A stretch of DNA of 64,000 nt from Mycobacterium sp. Aquia_213. Its GTDB lineage: Bacteria > Actinomycetota > Actinomycetes > Mycobacteriales > Mycobacteriaceae. A program made the translations under genes and the position numbers. The stretch lies in the NCBI RefSeq assembly GCF_026625985.1, contig NZ_CP113116.1, forward strand, positions 5,270,001 through 5,334,000. The letters are read 5' to 3'. The notes under the pieces were generated by a model that did not search any database, had not been told where the DNA came from, and saw only the letters and a program-made list of their open reading frames with translations. Numbering within the stretch: the first letter of the stretch is position 1; each line of letters starts with the position of its first letter. Shown in pieces: positions 16,844 to 25,621 of this stretch.

Positions 16844-17647
16844 ATGCGACTGGCGACCTGGAACGTCAACTCGATCCGCACTCGCCTGGACCGCGTCGTC
16901 GACTGGCTCGCCCGCGCCGAAGTCGACGTGCTGGCCATGCAGGAGACCAAATGCTCCGACGGCCAGTTCCCCGCCCTGCCGTTCGTGGAACTCGGTTACG
17001 AGGTCGCCCACGTCGGCTTCAATCAATGGAATGGCGTGGCGATCGCGTCGCGAGTGGGCCTTAAAGACGTGCAGATCGGATTCGACGGCCAGCCCAGTTG
17101 GAGCAGCAAGCCGGAGGTGGCCGCGACCGCGGAGGCCCGCGCGCTGGGCGCCAGCTGCGGCGGCGTCCGGGTGTGGAGCCTGTACGTACCCAATGGCCGC
17201 ACCCTGGCCGATCCGCATTACAACTATAAGCTGGAATGGCTTGCCGCCCTGCGTGATACGGCCGCCGGCTGGCTACACGACGATCCCGCCGCGCAGATCG
17301 CGATGGTCGGCGATTGGAACATCGCACCGACCGACGAAGACGTGTGGAGCACGGAATTCTTTGCCGGCGCCACGCATGTGTCCGAGCCGGAACGCCGGGC
17401 GTTCAATGCCATCGTCGATGCGCAATTCACTGATGTGGTAAGGCCTTTCACTCCGGGCCCGGGCGTCTACACCTACTGGGATTACACCCAGCTCCGGTTC
17501 CCGAAGAAGCAAGGCATGCGCATCGACTTCATCCTCGCCTCCCCGGCGCTGGCCGGGCGGGTGGCCGATGCGCAGATCGTTCGCGACGAACGCAAAGGCA
17601 AGGCGCCCAGTGATCACGCACCGGTTTTGGTCGACCTGAATCCTTAG
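16844..17647 (+). CDS. xthA: Exodeoxyribonuclease III (AP endonuclease)
   Basis: A 267-residue DNA-repair nuclease that cuts at abasic sites and degrades 3' ends. Endonuclease/exonuclease/phosphatase motifs are complete: ATWNVNSIRTR, QETK, YVPNGR, the active-site VGDWNIAPT, RIDFILAS and SDHAPVLVD. ATG 16844 is two bases after the GNAT stop, so it is the third gene of the def operon. In H37Rv the order continues with Rv0426c and ctpH; here the next gene is the small membrane protein at 17820. Confidence 0.95.
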   Translation: MRLATWNVNSIRTRLDRVVDWLARAEVDVLAMQETKCSDGQFPALPFVELGYEVAHVGFNQWNGVAIASRVGLKDVQIGFDGQPSWSSKPEVAATAEARALGASCGGVRVWSLYVPNGRTLADPHYNYKLEWLAALRDTAAGWLHDDPAAQIAMVGDWNIAPTDEDVWSTEFFAGATHVSEPERRAFNAIVDAQFTDVVRPFTPGPGVYTYWDYTQLRFPKKQGMRIDFILASPALAGRVADAQIVRDERKGKAPSDHAPVLVDLNP

Positions 17648-17819
17648 TAAACCGGGGAAATTCAGGAGCCTTCGCGTTGTCTGCGCGTTTGCGACGTGGC
17701 AGCATTTCCCCCTGTTAGATGCGTGAACAATTTCGTGGCTGCTGTTAACTCCCCGTTTGGCGGGTATACATGTTGCTACGCGGTTTGCGACCAGAGCAAC
17801 CGAGGAACCGGGAGTCATC

Positions 17820-18257
17820 ATGGGTGTCGTCGGAGGGGCAGTCCGTAACGCGGGGAAAACGGTCAATCGTGCGGCAGATGCGACCACCGCCGCGGCGGGC
17901 GCTGTCGGGGGCGCCGCAATCAGTGGAATCGTCGGTGGGGTCACCGGCGCGGCGGAGGGCATCAAGCGCGGCATCAACGCGGGTAGTCATTCGACACCCG
18001 CGGCCGCACTGGCCATCGGCGCGCTTGGGGTGGCCGGACTGGTCGAGTGGCCGATACTGCTGGCCGTCGGCGGTGGCGCGCTGGTGTTGCGCCGGCTGAA
18101 CCACAAACCCGAGGTGCCGGCGAAAGCCAACCTCAAGCCGGTACCCACCGAGCCGACAGCGCAGAAAGCCGCTCCGCGAAAGTCCGCCGCCAAGGCGCCG
18201 GCCAAGAAGACGGCCGGACGTCGGGCCGGTGCCGCCGAGTTGCGCAGCACCAACTGA
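17820..18257 (+). CDS. Small membrane protein with Lys/Ala-rich tail (Rv0426c-like)
   Basis: A 145-residue protein. Residues 1-55 are rich in Gly and Ala with small-residue spacing typical of amphipathic or glycine-zipper helices (GAVGGAAISGIVGGVTGAAEG). Next comes a hydrophobic segment STPAAALAIGALGVAGLVEW and PILLAVGGGALVLRRL, then a histone-like tail (APRKSAAKAPAKKTAGRRAG). By position it corresponds to Rv0426c, which precedes ctpH in H37Rv. The 172 bases between xthA and this gene contain no recognised element. Role unknown; the LVEWP motif is shared with the next small gene (LIDWP), suggesting a related membrane module. Confidence 0.7.
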   Translation: MGVVGGAVRNAGKTVNRAADATTAAAGAVGGAAISGIVGGVTGAAEGIKRGINAGSHSTPAAALAIGALGVAGLVEWPILLAVGGGALVLRRLNHKPEVPAKANLKPVPTEPTAQKAAPRKSAAKAPAKKTAGRRAGAAELRSTN

Positions 18258-18269
18258 TCGGGAGCTGAC

Positions 18270-18524
18270 TTACGCCGACGCGCGTTCGGGCCGGCCGTGT
18301 GGCCGCCCCGCAGCGTGTGCCGACGGGTCCGGGCAGAGCGTCGCCCGGGGCCCCGAAACCACTCGAGACGAGAACCGCGGCGCCCTACGGCGCGTCCGAT
18401 CGGGCTGGACGATCTCCACGATCCCGACGCGCCACAGAAGCGCATAGAGTTCGAGCAACGGCACCCGCAGCACCGAAGCAACAGAGGAAAATATCGGATC
18501 GGCCAGGGAATCGGTCGTCGACAT
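18270..18524 (-). CDS. Possible small protein antisense in the 18258-18584 gap
   Basis: An 84-codon frame starting at ATG 18524. Its first 45 residues read like a real protein (helical LRVPLLELYALLWRVGIVEI) with G/C-rich third positions, while the last 30 are Arg/Pro-rich and look like readthrough of noncoding sequence. There is no good ribosome site. It occupies most of the 327-base gap where H37Rv has ctpH. No family recognised; it may instead be chance. Confidence 0.3.
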   Translation of the reverse strand: MSTTDSLADPIFSSVASVLRVPLLELYALLWRVGIVEIVQPDRTRRRAPRFSSRVVSGPRATLCPDPSAHAAGRPHGRPERASA

Positions 18525-18584
18525 AGGTCCGACGGTGACCAAGTCACCCGGCGAGTTGGGAAACCCCTCGTTACTGAAAGGCAA

Positions 18585-18863
18585 ATGATGGCGGAAAAGA
18601 AAACTCGCCGTGCAACTTCTCAACGCGATGCGGTGGAGAAAATTCGCGAAGGCGAAACCTTCGTCGTGAAGTTGCCGCTGGTCGGACAGACCGAGATTCC
18701 GCGGCCCGAACAGCTGGCCTATTACGGCGGGCTGGCCGCCCTGGCCGCCCTCGAACTGATCGATTGGCCGGTCGCCTTGGTCATCGCCGCCGGTCACCTG
18801 CTGGCCAGCAGTCACCACAACCGGCTGCTGGAGGAAATCGGCGAGGCGATGGAAGAGGTCTAG
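18585..18863 (+). CDS. Small membrane protein (Rv0424c-like)
   Basis: A 92-residue protein starting MMAEKKTRR; GAAAGG at 18576-18581 supports either ATG 18585 or ATG 18588. A basic N-terminus leads to a conserved VVKLPLVGQTEIPRPEQLAY, a hydrophobic segment (GGLAALAALELIDWPVALVI), and a short helical end. H37Rv Rv0424c (91 aa) lies at the same place between ctpH and thiC. The ctpH gene of about 4.6 kb is absent between it and the 17820 gene. Its stop overlaps the convergent ANTAR gene by four bases. Function unknown. Confidence 0.75.
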   Translation: MMAEKKTRRATSQRDAVEKIREGETFVVKLPLVGQTEIPRPEQLAYYGGLAALAALELIDWPVALVIAAGHLLASSHHNRLLEEIGEAMEEV

Positions 18864-19615
18864 CGGCCGTTTTCAGCGGGCATGCGCTCGTGGATCGTCA
18901 GCAGCAGATGGTCGACCTGGCTCTGCATGGCTGCCGACATCGGTGGCAGGTTGCCGACCTCGTGAATCAGTTGCTTGGCCAATGTGCGCAACTTGATGTT
19001 GGTCTCTTGCGAACGCCACTGCAACACCCGAAACGCCTGGTCAGGGCTGACTCGGTAGACGGCCATCATCACACCCTTGGCCTGCTCGATGGCCGCGCGG
19101 TTTTCGAATAGATCGGGCAGCGCCTCGTCGAGCGCTTCCTGGCGGCTTTCGTGCCGGGCTTCGTCGAACGTGCCGGTCAGGTCGATGTAGTAGCCCGCGG
19201 TCCCCTGCACGGCGCCCGACTCGTCGTCCACGATGCGATCGGCCACCACGATCGCCTCGTGCACACCGCCGGATGTGTCGACAAAGCGGTGACGACTGGA
19301 GAAAGACTCCCCGGAGTGCAACGCATGGTGAAGCAGATCCCGGACGTGCTCCCGGTCGTCGGGATGCTTGTGGGACAACATCAGTTCGGTCGTCGGGGCT
19401 ACCGTCCCGGGTTCGTAGCCGTGCATCCGGGCGACCTCGTCGGACCATTCCCAGCGTTCGCCGTCGAACCAGAACCGGAAGCTGCCGACATTCAGATAGG
19501 TGAGCGCGGCGTCCCCGGTCCCGCTCGTCGGCTGATTCCGCGTCCGGGTGAATGTCGCGGCGCCCGTTTGCTTGGGCTGCTGCACGTGGTCATCATTCCA
19601 CTCCGGGGAATTCAC
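18860..19615 (-). CDS. PAS-ANTAR antitermination regulator
   Basis: A 251-residue protein from GTG 19615 (a GTG 30 bases downstream is also possible). The N-terminal third is a disordered lead, followed by a PAS_3 sensor (about residues 35-150: FRFWFDGERWEWSDEVARMH, then HPDDREHVRDLL). A C-terminal ANTAR domain (about 175-235: AIEQAKGVMMAVYRVSPDQA, LAKQLIHEV) carries the AKGxxM signature. ANTAR domains bind paired RNA hexaloops and prevent transcription termination. It is divergent from thiC, with the TPP riboswitch between. It was not expected here from H37Rv, so it may be a later insertion. Signal and target RNAs are unknown. Confidence 0.85.
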   Translation of the reverse strand: MNSPEWNDDHVQQPKQTGAATFTRTRNQPTSGTGDAALTYLNVGSFRFWFDGERWEWSDEVARMHGYEPGTVAPTTELMLSHKHPDDREHVRDLLHHALHSGESFSSRHRFVDTSGGVHEAIVVADRIVDDESGAVQGTAGYYIDLTGTFDEARHESRQEALDEALPDLFENRAAIEQAKGVMMAVYRVSPDQAFRVLQWRSQETNIKLRTLAKQLIHEVGNLPPMSAAMQSQVDHLLLTIHERMPAENGR

Positions 19616-19727
19616 CGTCGAGCAATCCGCGCACTCTGGACGACTAGGGCGCGCCCGTACGGCGCGGATGGTCCGCAGTGAGGGTAACGTCGCGTGTGGG
19701 CGTCTTTCGCCACCGAAAAGTAAACAA

Positions 19728-19816
19728 CCGCGGGAGCGCACGCCGAGTGTGCTGAGAGGACGGCTTGGGGCCGTCGACCGTACGAACCTGACCGGGTAAT
19801 GCCGGCGTAGGGAGAT
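19728..19816 (+). promoter_or_regulatory. TPP riboswitch (THI element) controlling thiC
   Basis: The leader of thiC carries the conserved thiamine-pyrophosphate core: GTGCTGAGAGG at about 19749, ACCTGACCGGGTAATGCC from about 19786 and GGCGTAGGGA at its 3' end. The 5' GGGAGCGC can pair with the 3' GTAGGGA region. The element ends about 10 bases before ATG 19825, so ligand binding probably blocks ribosome access or couples to termination. It would shut off thiC and the downstream genes when thiamine pyrophosphate is abundant. Confidence 0.92.
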
Positions 19817-19824
19817 GAAAAAAA

Positions 19825-21455
<1,631 letters not shown>

Positions 21456-21459
<4 letters not shown>

Positions 21460-22295
21460 ACTACCTGCCTCCGGACCTGCCGGTGCCGCCGCCGGGCGCG
21501 ACGCCGCTGCGGGTGCTGTCCGTCGCCGGATCGGACTCCGGGGGCGGCGCGGGCATCGAAGCCGATATGCGCACCATCGCGATGCTGGGCGTGCACGCGT
21601 GCATCGCGGTGACCGCGGTGACTGTGCAGAACACCTTGGGGGTCAAGAGCTTTCACGAGATTCCTGACGATGTGGTCGCCGGCCAGATCGAAGCGGTGGT
21701 CACCGACATCGGCATTCAGGCCGCCAAGACCGGGATGTTGGCGTCGCCGCGCATCATCGACACCGTGGCCACCACCTGGCGCCGGCTCGGGTTGACGGTT
21801 CCGCTCGTCGTCGACCCGGTGGCTGCGTCCATGCACGGCGATGCACTGATGGCACCGGCGGCCCTGGATTCGCTTCGCACTCAACTGTTTCCGTTGGCCA
21901 CGCTGGTGACGCCGAATCTCGACGAGGTGCGACTGCTGGTCGGTATCGACGTGGTGGACGCCGAGTCGCAGCGCGCGGCGGCCAAGGCACTGCACGCGCT
22001 GGGCCCGCAGTGGGTGCTGGTGAAGGGCGGCCACCTGCGCTCTTCGCAACGCAGCAACGACCTGCTCTATGACGGCGCGGATTTCCACGAGTTCGATGCC
22101 GAGCGCATCGCGACCGGCAACGACCACGGCGGCGGTGACACGCTGGCCGCCGCGATCGCCTGCGCGCTGGCCCACGGGCTTGCCGTTCCCGAGGCCGTCG
22201 AGTTCGGCAAGCGCTGGGTCACCGAATGCCTGCGTGCCGCTTACCCACTCGGCCACGGGCACGGCCCGGTCTCCCCACTGTTCCGGCTGTCATGA
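21456..22295 (+). CDS. thiD: Hydroxymethylpyrimidine/phosphomethylpyrimidine kinase ThiD
   Basis: A 279-residue ribokinase-fold enzyme that phosphorylates the ThiC product to the pyrophosphate. The N-terminal VLSVAGSDSGGGAGIEADM, the TPNLDEVRLL segment and the C-terminal anion hole and base (ATGNDHGGGDTLAAAIACAL) are present. Most ThiD proteins read GxGxT/DHGTGC at the last motif, so HGGGDT is a mild variation. It starts with GTG 21456 inside the thiC stop and ends overlapping the hydrolase gene (ATGA): three coupled genes under the TPP riboswitch. Confidence 0.95.
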
Positions 22296-22912
22296 ACCTC
22301 GACCCGATCGCCGGCATCGCGCACGAACCCGACGGCCCGGCGGACGGCGTCGTGGTGCTCACCCACGGCGCCGGTGGAAACCGCGAATCCGAGCTGCTGC
22401 AACGGATTTGCGACGAGTGGGCGCGGCGCGGCTGGCTGGCGATTCGCTACAACCTGCCCTATCGCCGGCGCCGGCCCAAGGGGCCACCGTCCGGCTCGGC
22501 GGCCACCGACCGCGCCGGAATCGAGGAGGCAATCGTCTTGTGCCGCACCCTTGCCGACGGCCCGCTGATCGCCGGCGGACATTCCTACGGCGGCCGGCAG
22601 ACGTCGATGGTGGTCGCCGAGGCGAACCCGCCCCAGGTCGACGTCTTGACGCTGTTTTCCTACCCGGTCCATCCGCCGGGAAAGCCGGAACGACCCCGCA
22701 CCGAGCACCTGCCCGCTATCCGGGTGCCCACCGTGTTCACCCACGGAACATCGGACCCCTTCGGCACGCCGGCCGAGGTTCGTGATGCCGCGGCGTTGAT
22801 CGCGGCACCGACCGAGGTCGTCGAAATCGCCGGTGCGCGACACGATCTGCGCTCGAAGACCCTCGATGTACCCGCGCTCGCGGTCGACGCGGCGCTGCGA
22901 CTGTTGCGCTGA
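22292..22912 (+). CDS. Alpha/beta hydrolase, KANL3/Tex30-like (Rv0421c type)
   Basis: A 206-residue compact alpha/beta hydrolase. Visible elements are VVVLTHGAGGNRESE (oxyanion region), the nucleophile elbow GHSYGG near residue 95, an acidic residue in THGTSDPFG and the terminal His in AGARHDL, so a Ser-Asp-His triad is plausible. It overlaps thiD by four bases and shares the riboswitch-controlled transcript, which links it to thiamine metabolism or salvage in some unknown way. The H37Rv ortholog is in the same position. Confidence 0.85.
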   Translation: MNLDPIAGIAHEPDGPADGVVVLTHGAGGNRESELLQRICDEWARRGWLAIRYNLPYRRRRPKGPPSGSAATDRAGIEEAIVLCRTLADGPLIAGGHSYGGRQTSMVVAEANPPQVDVLTLFSYPVHPPGKPERPRTEHLPAIRVPTVFTHGTSDPFGTPAEVRDAAALIAAPTEVVEIAGARHDLRSKTLDVPALAVDAALRLLR

Positions 22913-22916
22913 GCCG

Positions 22917-23195
22917 TTACTGCCCCGGCAGGGTGCAGGTGGTCGGCAGCAGCAGAATCGCGGGCCACAGCGCGGCGGCTTCACCGAATGCGGCGATGTC
23001 CGAACCTAGCGAGCTCACCTTCGCCCATTCCGCCTGCAGTTCTTGAACCCGGTCGGGGTGGATGACGGCCCAGAAGACGCCGATCAGCAGGTAGGGCAGG
23101 GCGAGCCACAAGGCCAATTCGATGAGTGCCTGGACCGAAACCGGACGCGCAAGCCCGCGCCGAATGCGCGCCATTCCTGCCGCCAACGCTGCCAT
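22917..23195 (-). CDS. Small membrane protein (Rv0420c-like)
   Basis: A 92-residue protein with a basic N-terminus, one long hydrophobic segment (LIELALWLALPYLLIGVFWA), a polar amphipathic stretch, and a hydrophobic C-terminal region containing WPAILLLPTTC. It resembles the divergent neighbour at 23228 in layout and in short motifs (LPYLLIGVFWAVIH versus IPYSIVGLIWSSTH; WPAILL versus WPVLLF). The two are probably paralogs. It is convergent with the hydrolase gene. Role unknown. Confidence 0.75.
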   Translation of the reverse strand: MAALAAGMARIRRGLARPVSVQALIELALWLALPYLLIGVFWAVIHPDRVQELQAEWAKVSSLGSDIAAFGEAAALWPAILLLPTTCTLPGQ

Positions 23196-23227
23196 ATGCG
23201 CAACGATAGGCCAGGCACCCGGAAGGA

Positions 23228-23461
23228 ATGAGTCGGTTGATCACCAAGCTGCGACAGTTGCTGAACTACGAGATGACAGTGGCCGAGTGGATCGCACTCG
23301 CGGTGCTGCTGGGGATTCCCTACTCGATCGTCGGGCTGATCTGGTCATCGACGCACACCAGCCAGCTTCGCGGCATGCAGGGCGCCGACCTGGTGGTGTC
23401 GTTCCTCGGCTCGATCGTGTCCTGGCCGGTGCTGCTGTTCTCCAACGTCTGCATGACATGA
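23228..23461 (+). CDS. Small membrane protein, paralog of the divergent neighbour
   Basis: A 77-residue protein: short basic N-terminus, hydrophobic segment (WIALAVLLGIPYSIVGLIWS), a turn (THTSQLRGMQG), and a second hydrophobic segment ending WPVLLFSNVCM. The GGAAGGA just upstream of ATG 23228 is a good ribosome site. Only 32 bases separate it from the divergent 22917-23195 gene, so they share a promoter region. Two membrane passes are likely. No function recognised. Confidence 0.7.
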   Translation: MSRLITKLRQLLNYEMTVAEWIALAVLLGIPYSIVGLIWSSTHTSQLRGMQGADLVVSFLGSIVSWPVLLFSNVCMT

Positions 23462-23495
23462 CCGACCCGCTGAGATCGGTTGAGCACCAGAGTAT

Positions 23496-23981
23496 TTAGG
23501 CAGCGATGGCCGGCGGCGCTACGGTGTCGACGACGAGAACCACGGCCGGAGCTCCCGAATACCGGTGGTGTTCTTCCATGCTCCCGCTGATCACCGAGAA
23601 GATCCCGCCGATGATGCCGAACACGATCAAGACCGCGCCGATGGCTATTCCGGCAATGGCCAGTCCACGGCCGCCTTCACCGGTCTGCTTGATCTTGCCC
23701 AGTGCGAGAATGCCGAAGATGATGCCCAGGATGGGCCCGATGCCGCACAGCCATCCCAACAACGAGCAGACCAGTGATGCGATGGCCATGCCATTGGTGC
23801 CGACGGCCGGCGGGTAACCCGGACCCGGCGGCGGCGGGTAGCCCGGTCCCGGCGGGGGCGGATAACCTGCTCCCGGCGGCGGTGGGTAACTCGGTCCCGG
23901 CGGAGGCGAATAACCCTGCCCCGGCGGGGGATACCCGGATTCCCCCGGTGGCGGCGGATAGCTAGGCGGTTCTTCCGTCAC
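23496..23981 (-). CDS. Proline/tyrosine-rich DUF4190 membrane protein
   Basis: A 161-residue protein with a 60-residue N-terminal run of tandem PGYPPPP repeats, then a DUF4190-like two-helix membrane domain (GMAIASLVCSLLGWLCGIGP, LGIIFGILALGKIKQTGEGG and a second hydrophobic helix), and a short extracytoplasmic tail. Such proteins are common in actinobacteria, where the PGY-rich tail resembles those of septum-associated proteins. The upstream region has a clear GGAGG. No specific partner is seen. Confidence 0.82.
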   Translation of the reverse strand: MTEEPPSYPPPPGESGYPPPGQGYSPPPGPSYPPPPGAGYPPPPGPGYPPPPGPGYPPAVGTNGMAIASLVCSLLGWLCGIGPILGIIFGILALGKIKQTGEGGRGLAIAGIAIGAVLIVFGIIGGIFSVISGSMEEHHRYSGAPAVVLVVDTVAPPAIAA

Positions 23982-24021
23982 GGACGCCTCCTGAGGTCAA
24001 GTGGCCCATACTCTACGTGGA

Positions 24022-25530
24022 TCAGCCGGGATAGCGCGAGTAGCACGCGTCCATGTTGCCGCCCACGCCGCCGCGGAACGCCGCTATGCGCGTGAAGCCG
24101 GCCGGCACGCTGGTCCCGTCCGCATCGCTGGCCACCATGTGGTTGGTGAGCAAACCGGCGACGGCCTCGTCGAGGTCACCGGCGGTCAGCAACAGTTCCT
24201 TGTGGGAGGGGGTGTCGATCGGTTCGGCCATCTTGCGGTGCACCACACCGGTCAGGCACGCGGTCCGCAGCGCGGTCCATGGGCTCTGCATCGGTAGATC
24301 GCGTTCATGCTGTACCGCAAGCGCGTATCGCGACATCAGGATCGACAGGGCGGTGTCGTCACCTTGCGGCAGCGTGTGTTCCTTCTCGTCGGAGACCTTC
24401 GCCATCGCCGCCAGACCGGCCAGGTCGACCATGATGGTGTTGGTGGCCGGGCAGTAGGACGCGGGTGGACTGGGTTTCGCATCCGGACAACCGGTCGTGT
24501 GGAAGGACAGGGTCGGCGGGCTCTTCGGCGAGAACACCTTTCCCAACAGCTCCATCAGCGTCGACAAGGTGTCTTCGTTGATGGCGACCTCACCGTTCTC
24601 CGGGTCGCCGTTGGGATCGGTCTGCAAGCCCTTGGGCAGGTCACCGCGGCGCTGGGTGATCTCCTGCTTGTTGATTCCCGCGCAGGCCGAAGCGCCACTG
24701 ATGAAGCCCATCTGGAAGGCACTGACCCGGTCCAGCGCCGACCCGTGCTCGTCGTCGTTCTCGGTCTCGGCATCCATCACCGGGTCACGGGTGACGATGA
24801 CCCCGGCCAGTACGTGGTCGAGGCCGTCGGCGGTGCTCAGCGTGAAGCGCGGGGACTTGCCGGCCGCAACCCAATACAGATAAACACCCGCGAAGCAGTC
24901 GGCCTGCTGCTCACGAACGATGGTGGCGTCTCGTTTGGTCACCAGGCTCGCCATCTGCTGCAAGGCGTGGCCGAACTCGTGGGCCAGCACACCGGTGACG
25001 GACATGTCACCGAAGTACTTCTGCGCGACGGGCATGAACACCCCGCGGTCCCAGGCGATCAAGTTGCAGCGGGACGTGAAAAAGGCGTTGACGAGCTTGT
25101 ACGTCTCGTTGTGGCAAACGATCGGACTGCTCGGATCGTTGGAGTCGTAGGAGACCAATTTGGCGACGGGAAGAAACGTTCCCTTCAGCGACTGGCTGTA
25201 CGTCGATTTCCAGTAGTCCTCGATATCGTTAATCGACAGCAACGACAACTTGTCGATCGTCCCGTTGTCGGTGTTGATCACCGTGCCGGTGGGTGCCGGT
25301 GCGTTCGAGCGGATCCCGCTGGGCCCGTCGGTCGCGGGAAGGTCGCCCACCCGGAATGGGTCGTTGAGCATCGACAGGGCCCGCCCGTCGAGGACGGTCG
25401 AACACCCCGCTACCACAAACACCGTCGCTGCACAGGCAATTGCGGCCCTCAGCGAACCGCCTACGGCCCGCCTGCGACCACCGTGAGACCGACGTCGACT
25501 TTGCCCGCGGTTCATCATGCCCAACCTCAT
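24022..25530 (-). CDS. lpqM: Lipoprotein metallopeptidase LpqM
   Basis: A 502-residue exported lipoprotein of the neutral zinc metallopeptidase type. A basic N-terminus (RRRSHGGRRRAVGG) and a hydrophobic core end in the lipobox VVAGC near residue 42. The zinc motif HEFGHALQQ is intact, with a downstream QADCFAGVY Glu/Asp region as in YpfJ-like peptidases. Substrate unknown. The start at 25530 gives MRLGMMNRG; the internal ATG pair at 25518/25515, preceded by GAGG at a good distance, may be the real start. It lies 91 bases downstream of the lpqL pair, so cotranscription is possible. H37Rv Rv0419 is the ortholog. Confidence 0.9.
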   Translation of the reverse strand: MRLGMMNRGQSRRRSHGGRRRAVGGSLRAAIACAATVFVVAGCSTVLDGRALSMLNDPFRVGDLPATDGPSGIRSNAPAPTGTVINTDNGTIDKLSLLSINDIEDYWKSTYSQSLKGTFLPVAKLVSYDSNDPSSPIVCHNETYKLVNAFFTSRCNLIAWDRGVFMPVAQKYFGDMSVTGVLAHEFGHALQQMASLVTKRDATIVREQQADCFAGVYLYWVAAGKSPRFTLSTADGLDHVLAGVIVTRDPVMDAETENDDEHGSALDRVSAFQMGFISGASACAGINKQEITQRRGDLPKGLQTDPNGDPENGEVAINEDTLSTLMELLGKVFSPKSPPTLSFHTTGCPDAKPSPPASYCPATNTIMVDLAGLAAMAKVSDEKEHTLPQGDDTALSILMSRYALAVQHERDLPMQSPWTALRTACLTGVVHRKMAEPIDTPSHKELLLTAGDLDEAVAGLLTNHMVASDADGTSVPAGFTRIAAFRGGVGGNMDACYSRYPG

Positions 25531-25621
25531 CCCGACCGGGTGCCCGGCAGCATCAAAGGGTTCTCATTCTAGGTCCGCTGGTTGAACAGCGTAGCGAAAA
25601 TGACAGACCCAGCAAACATGG

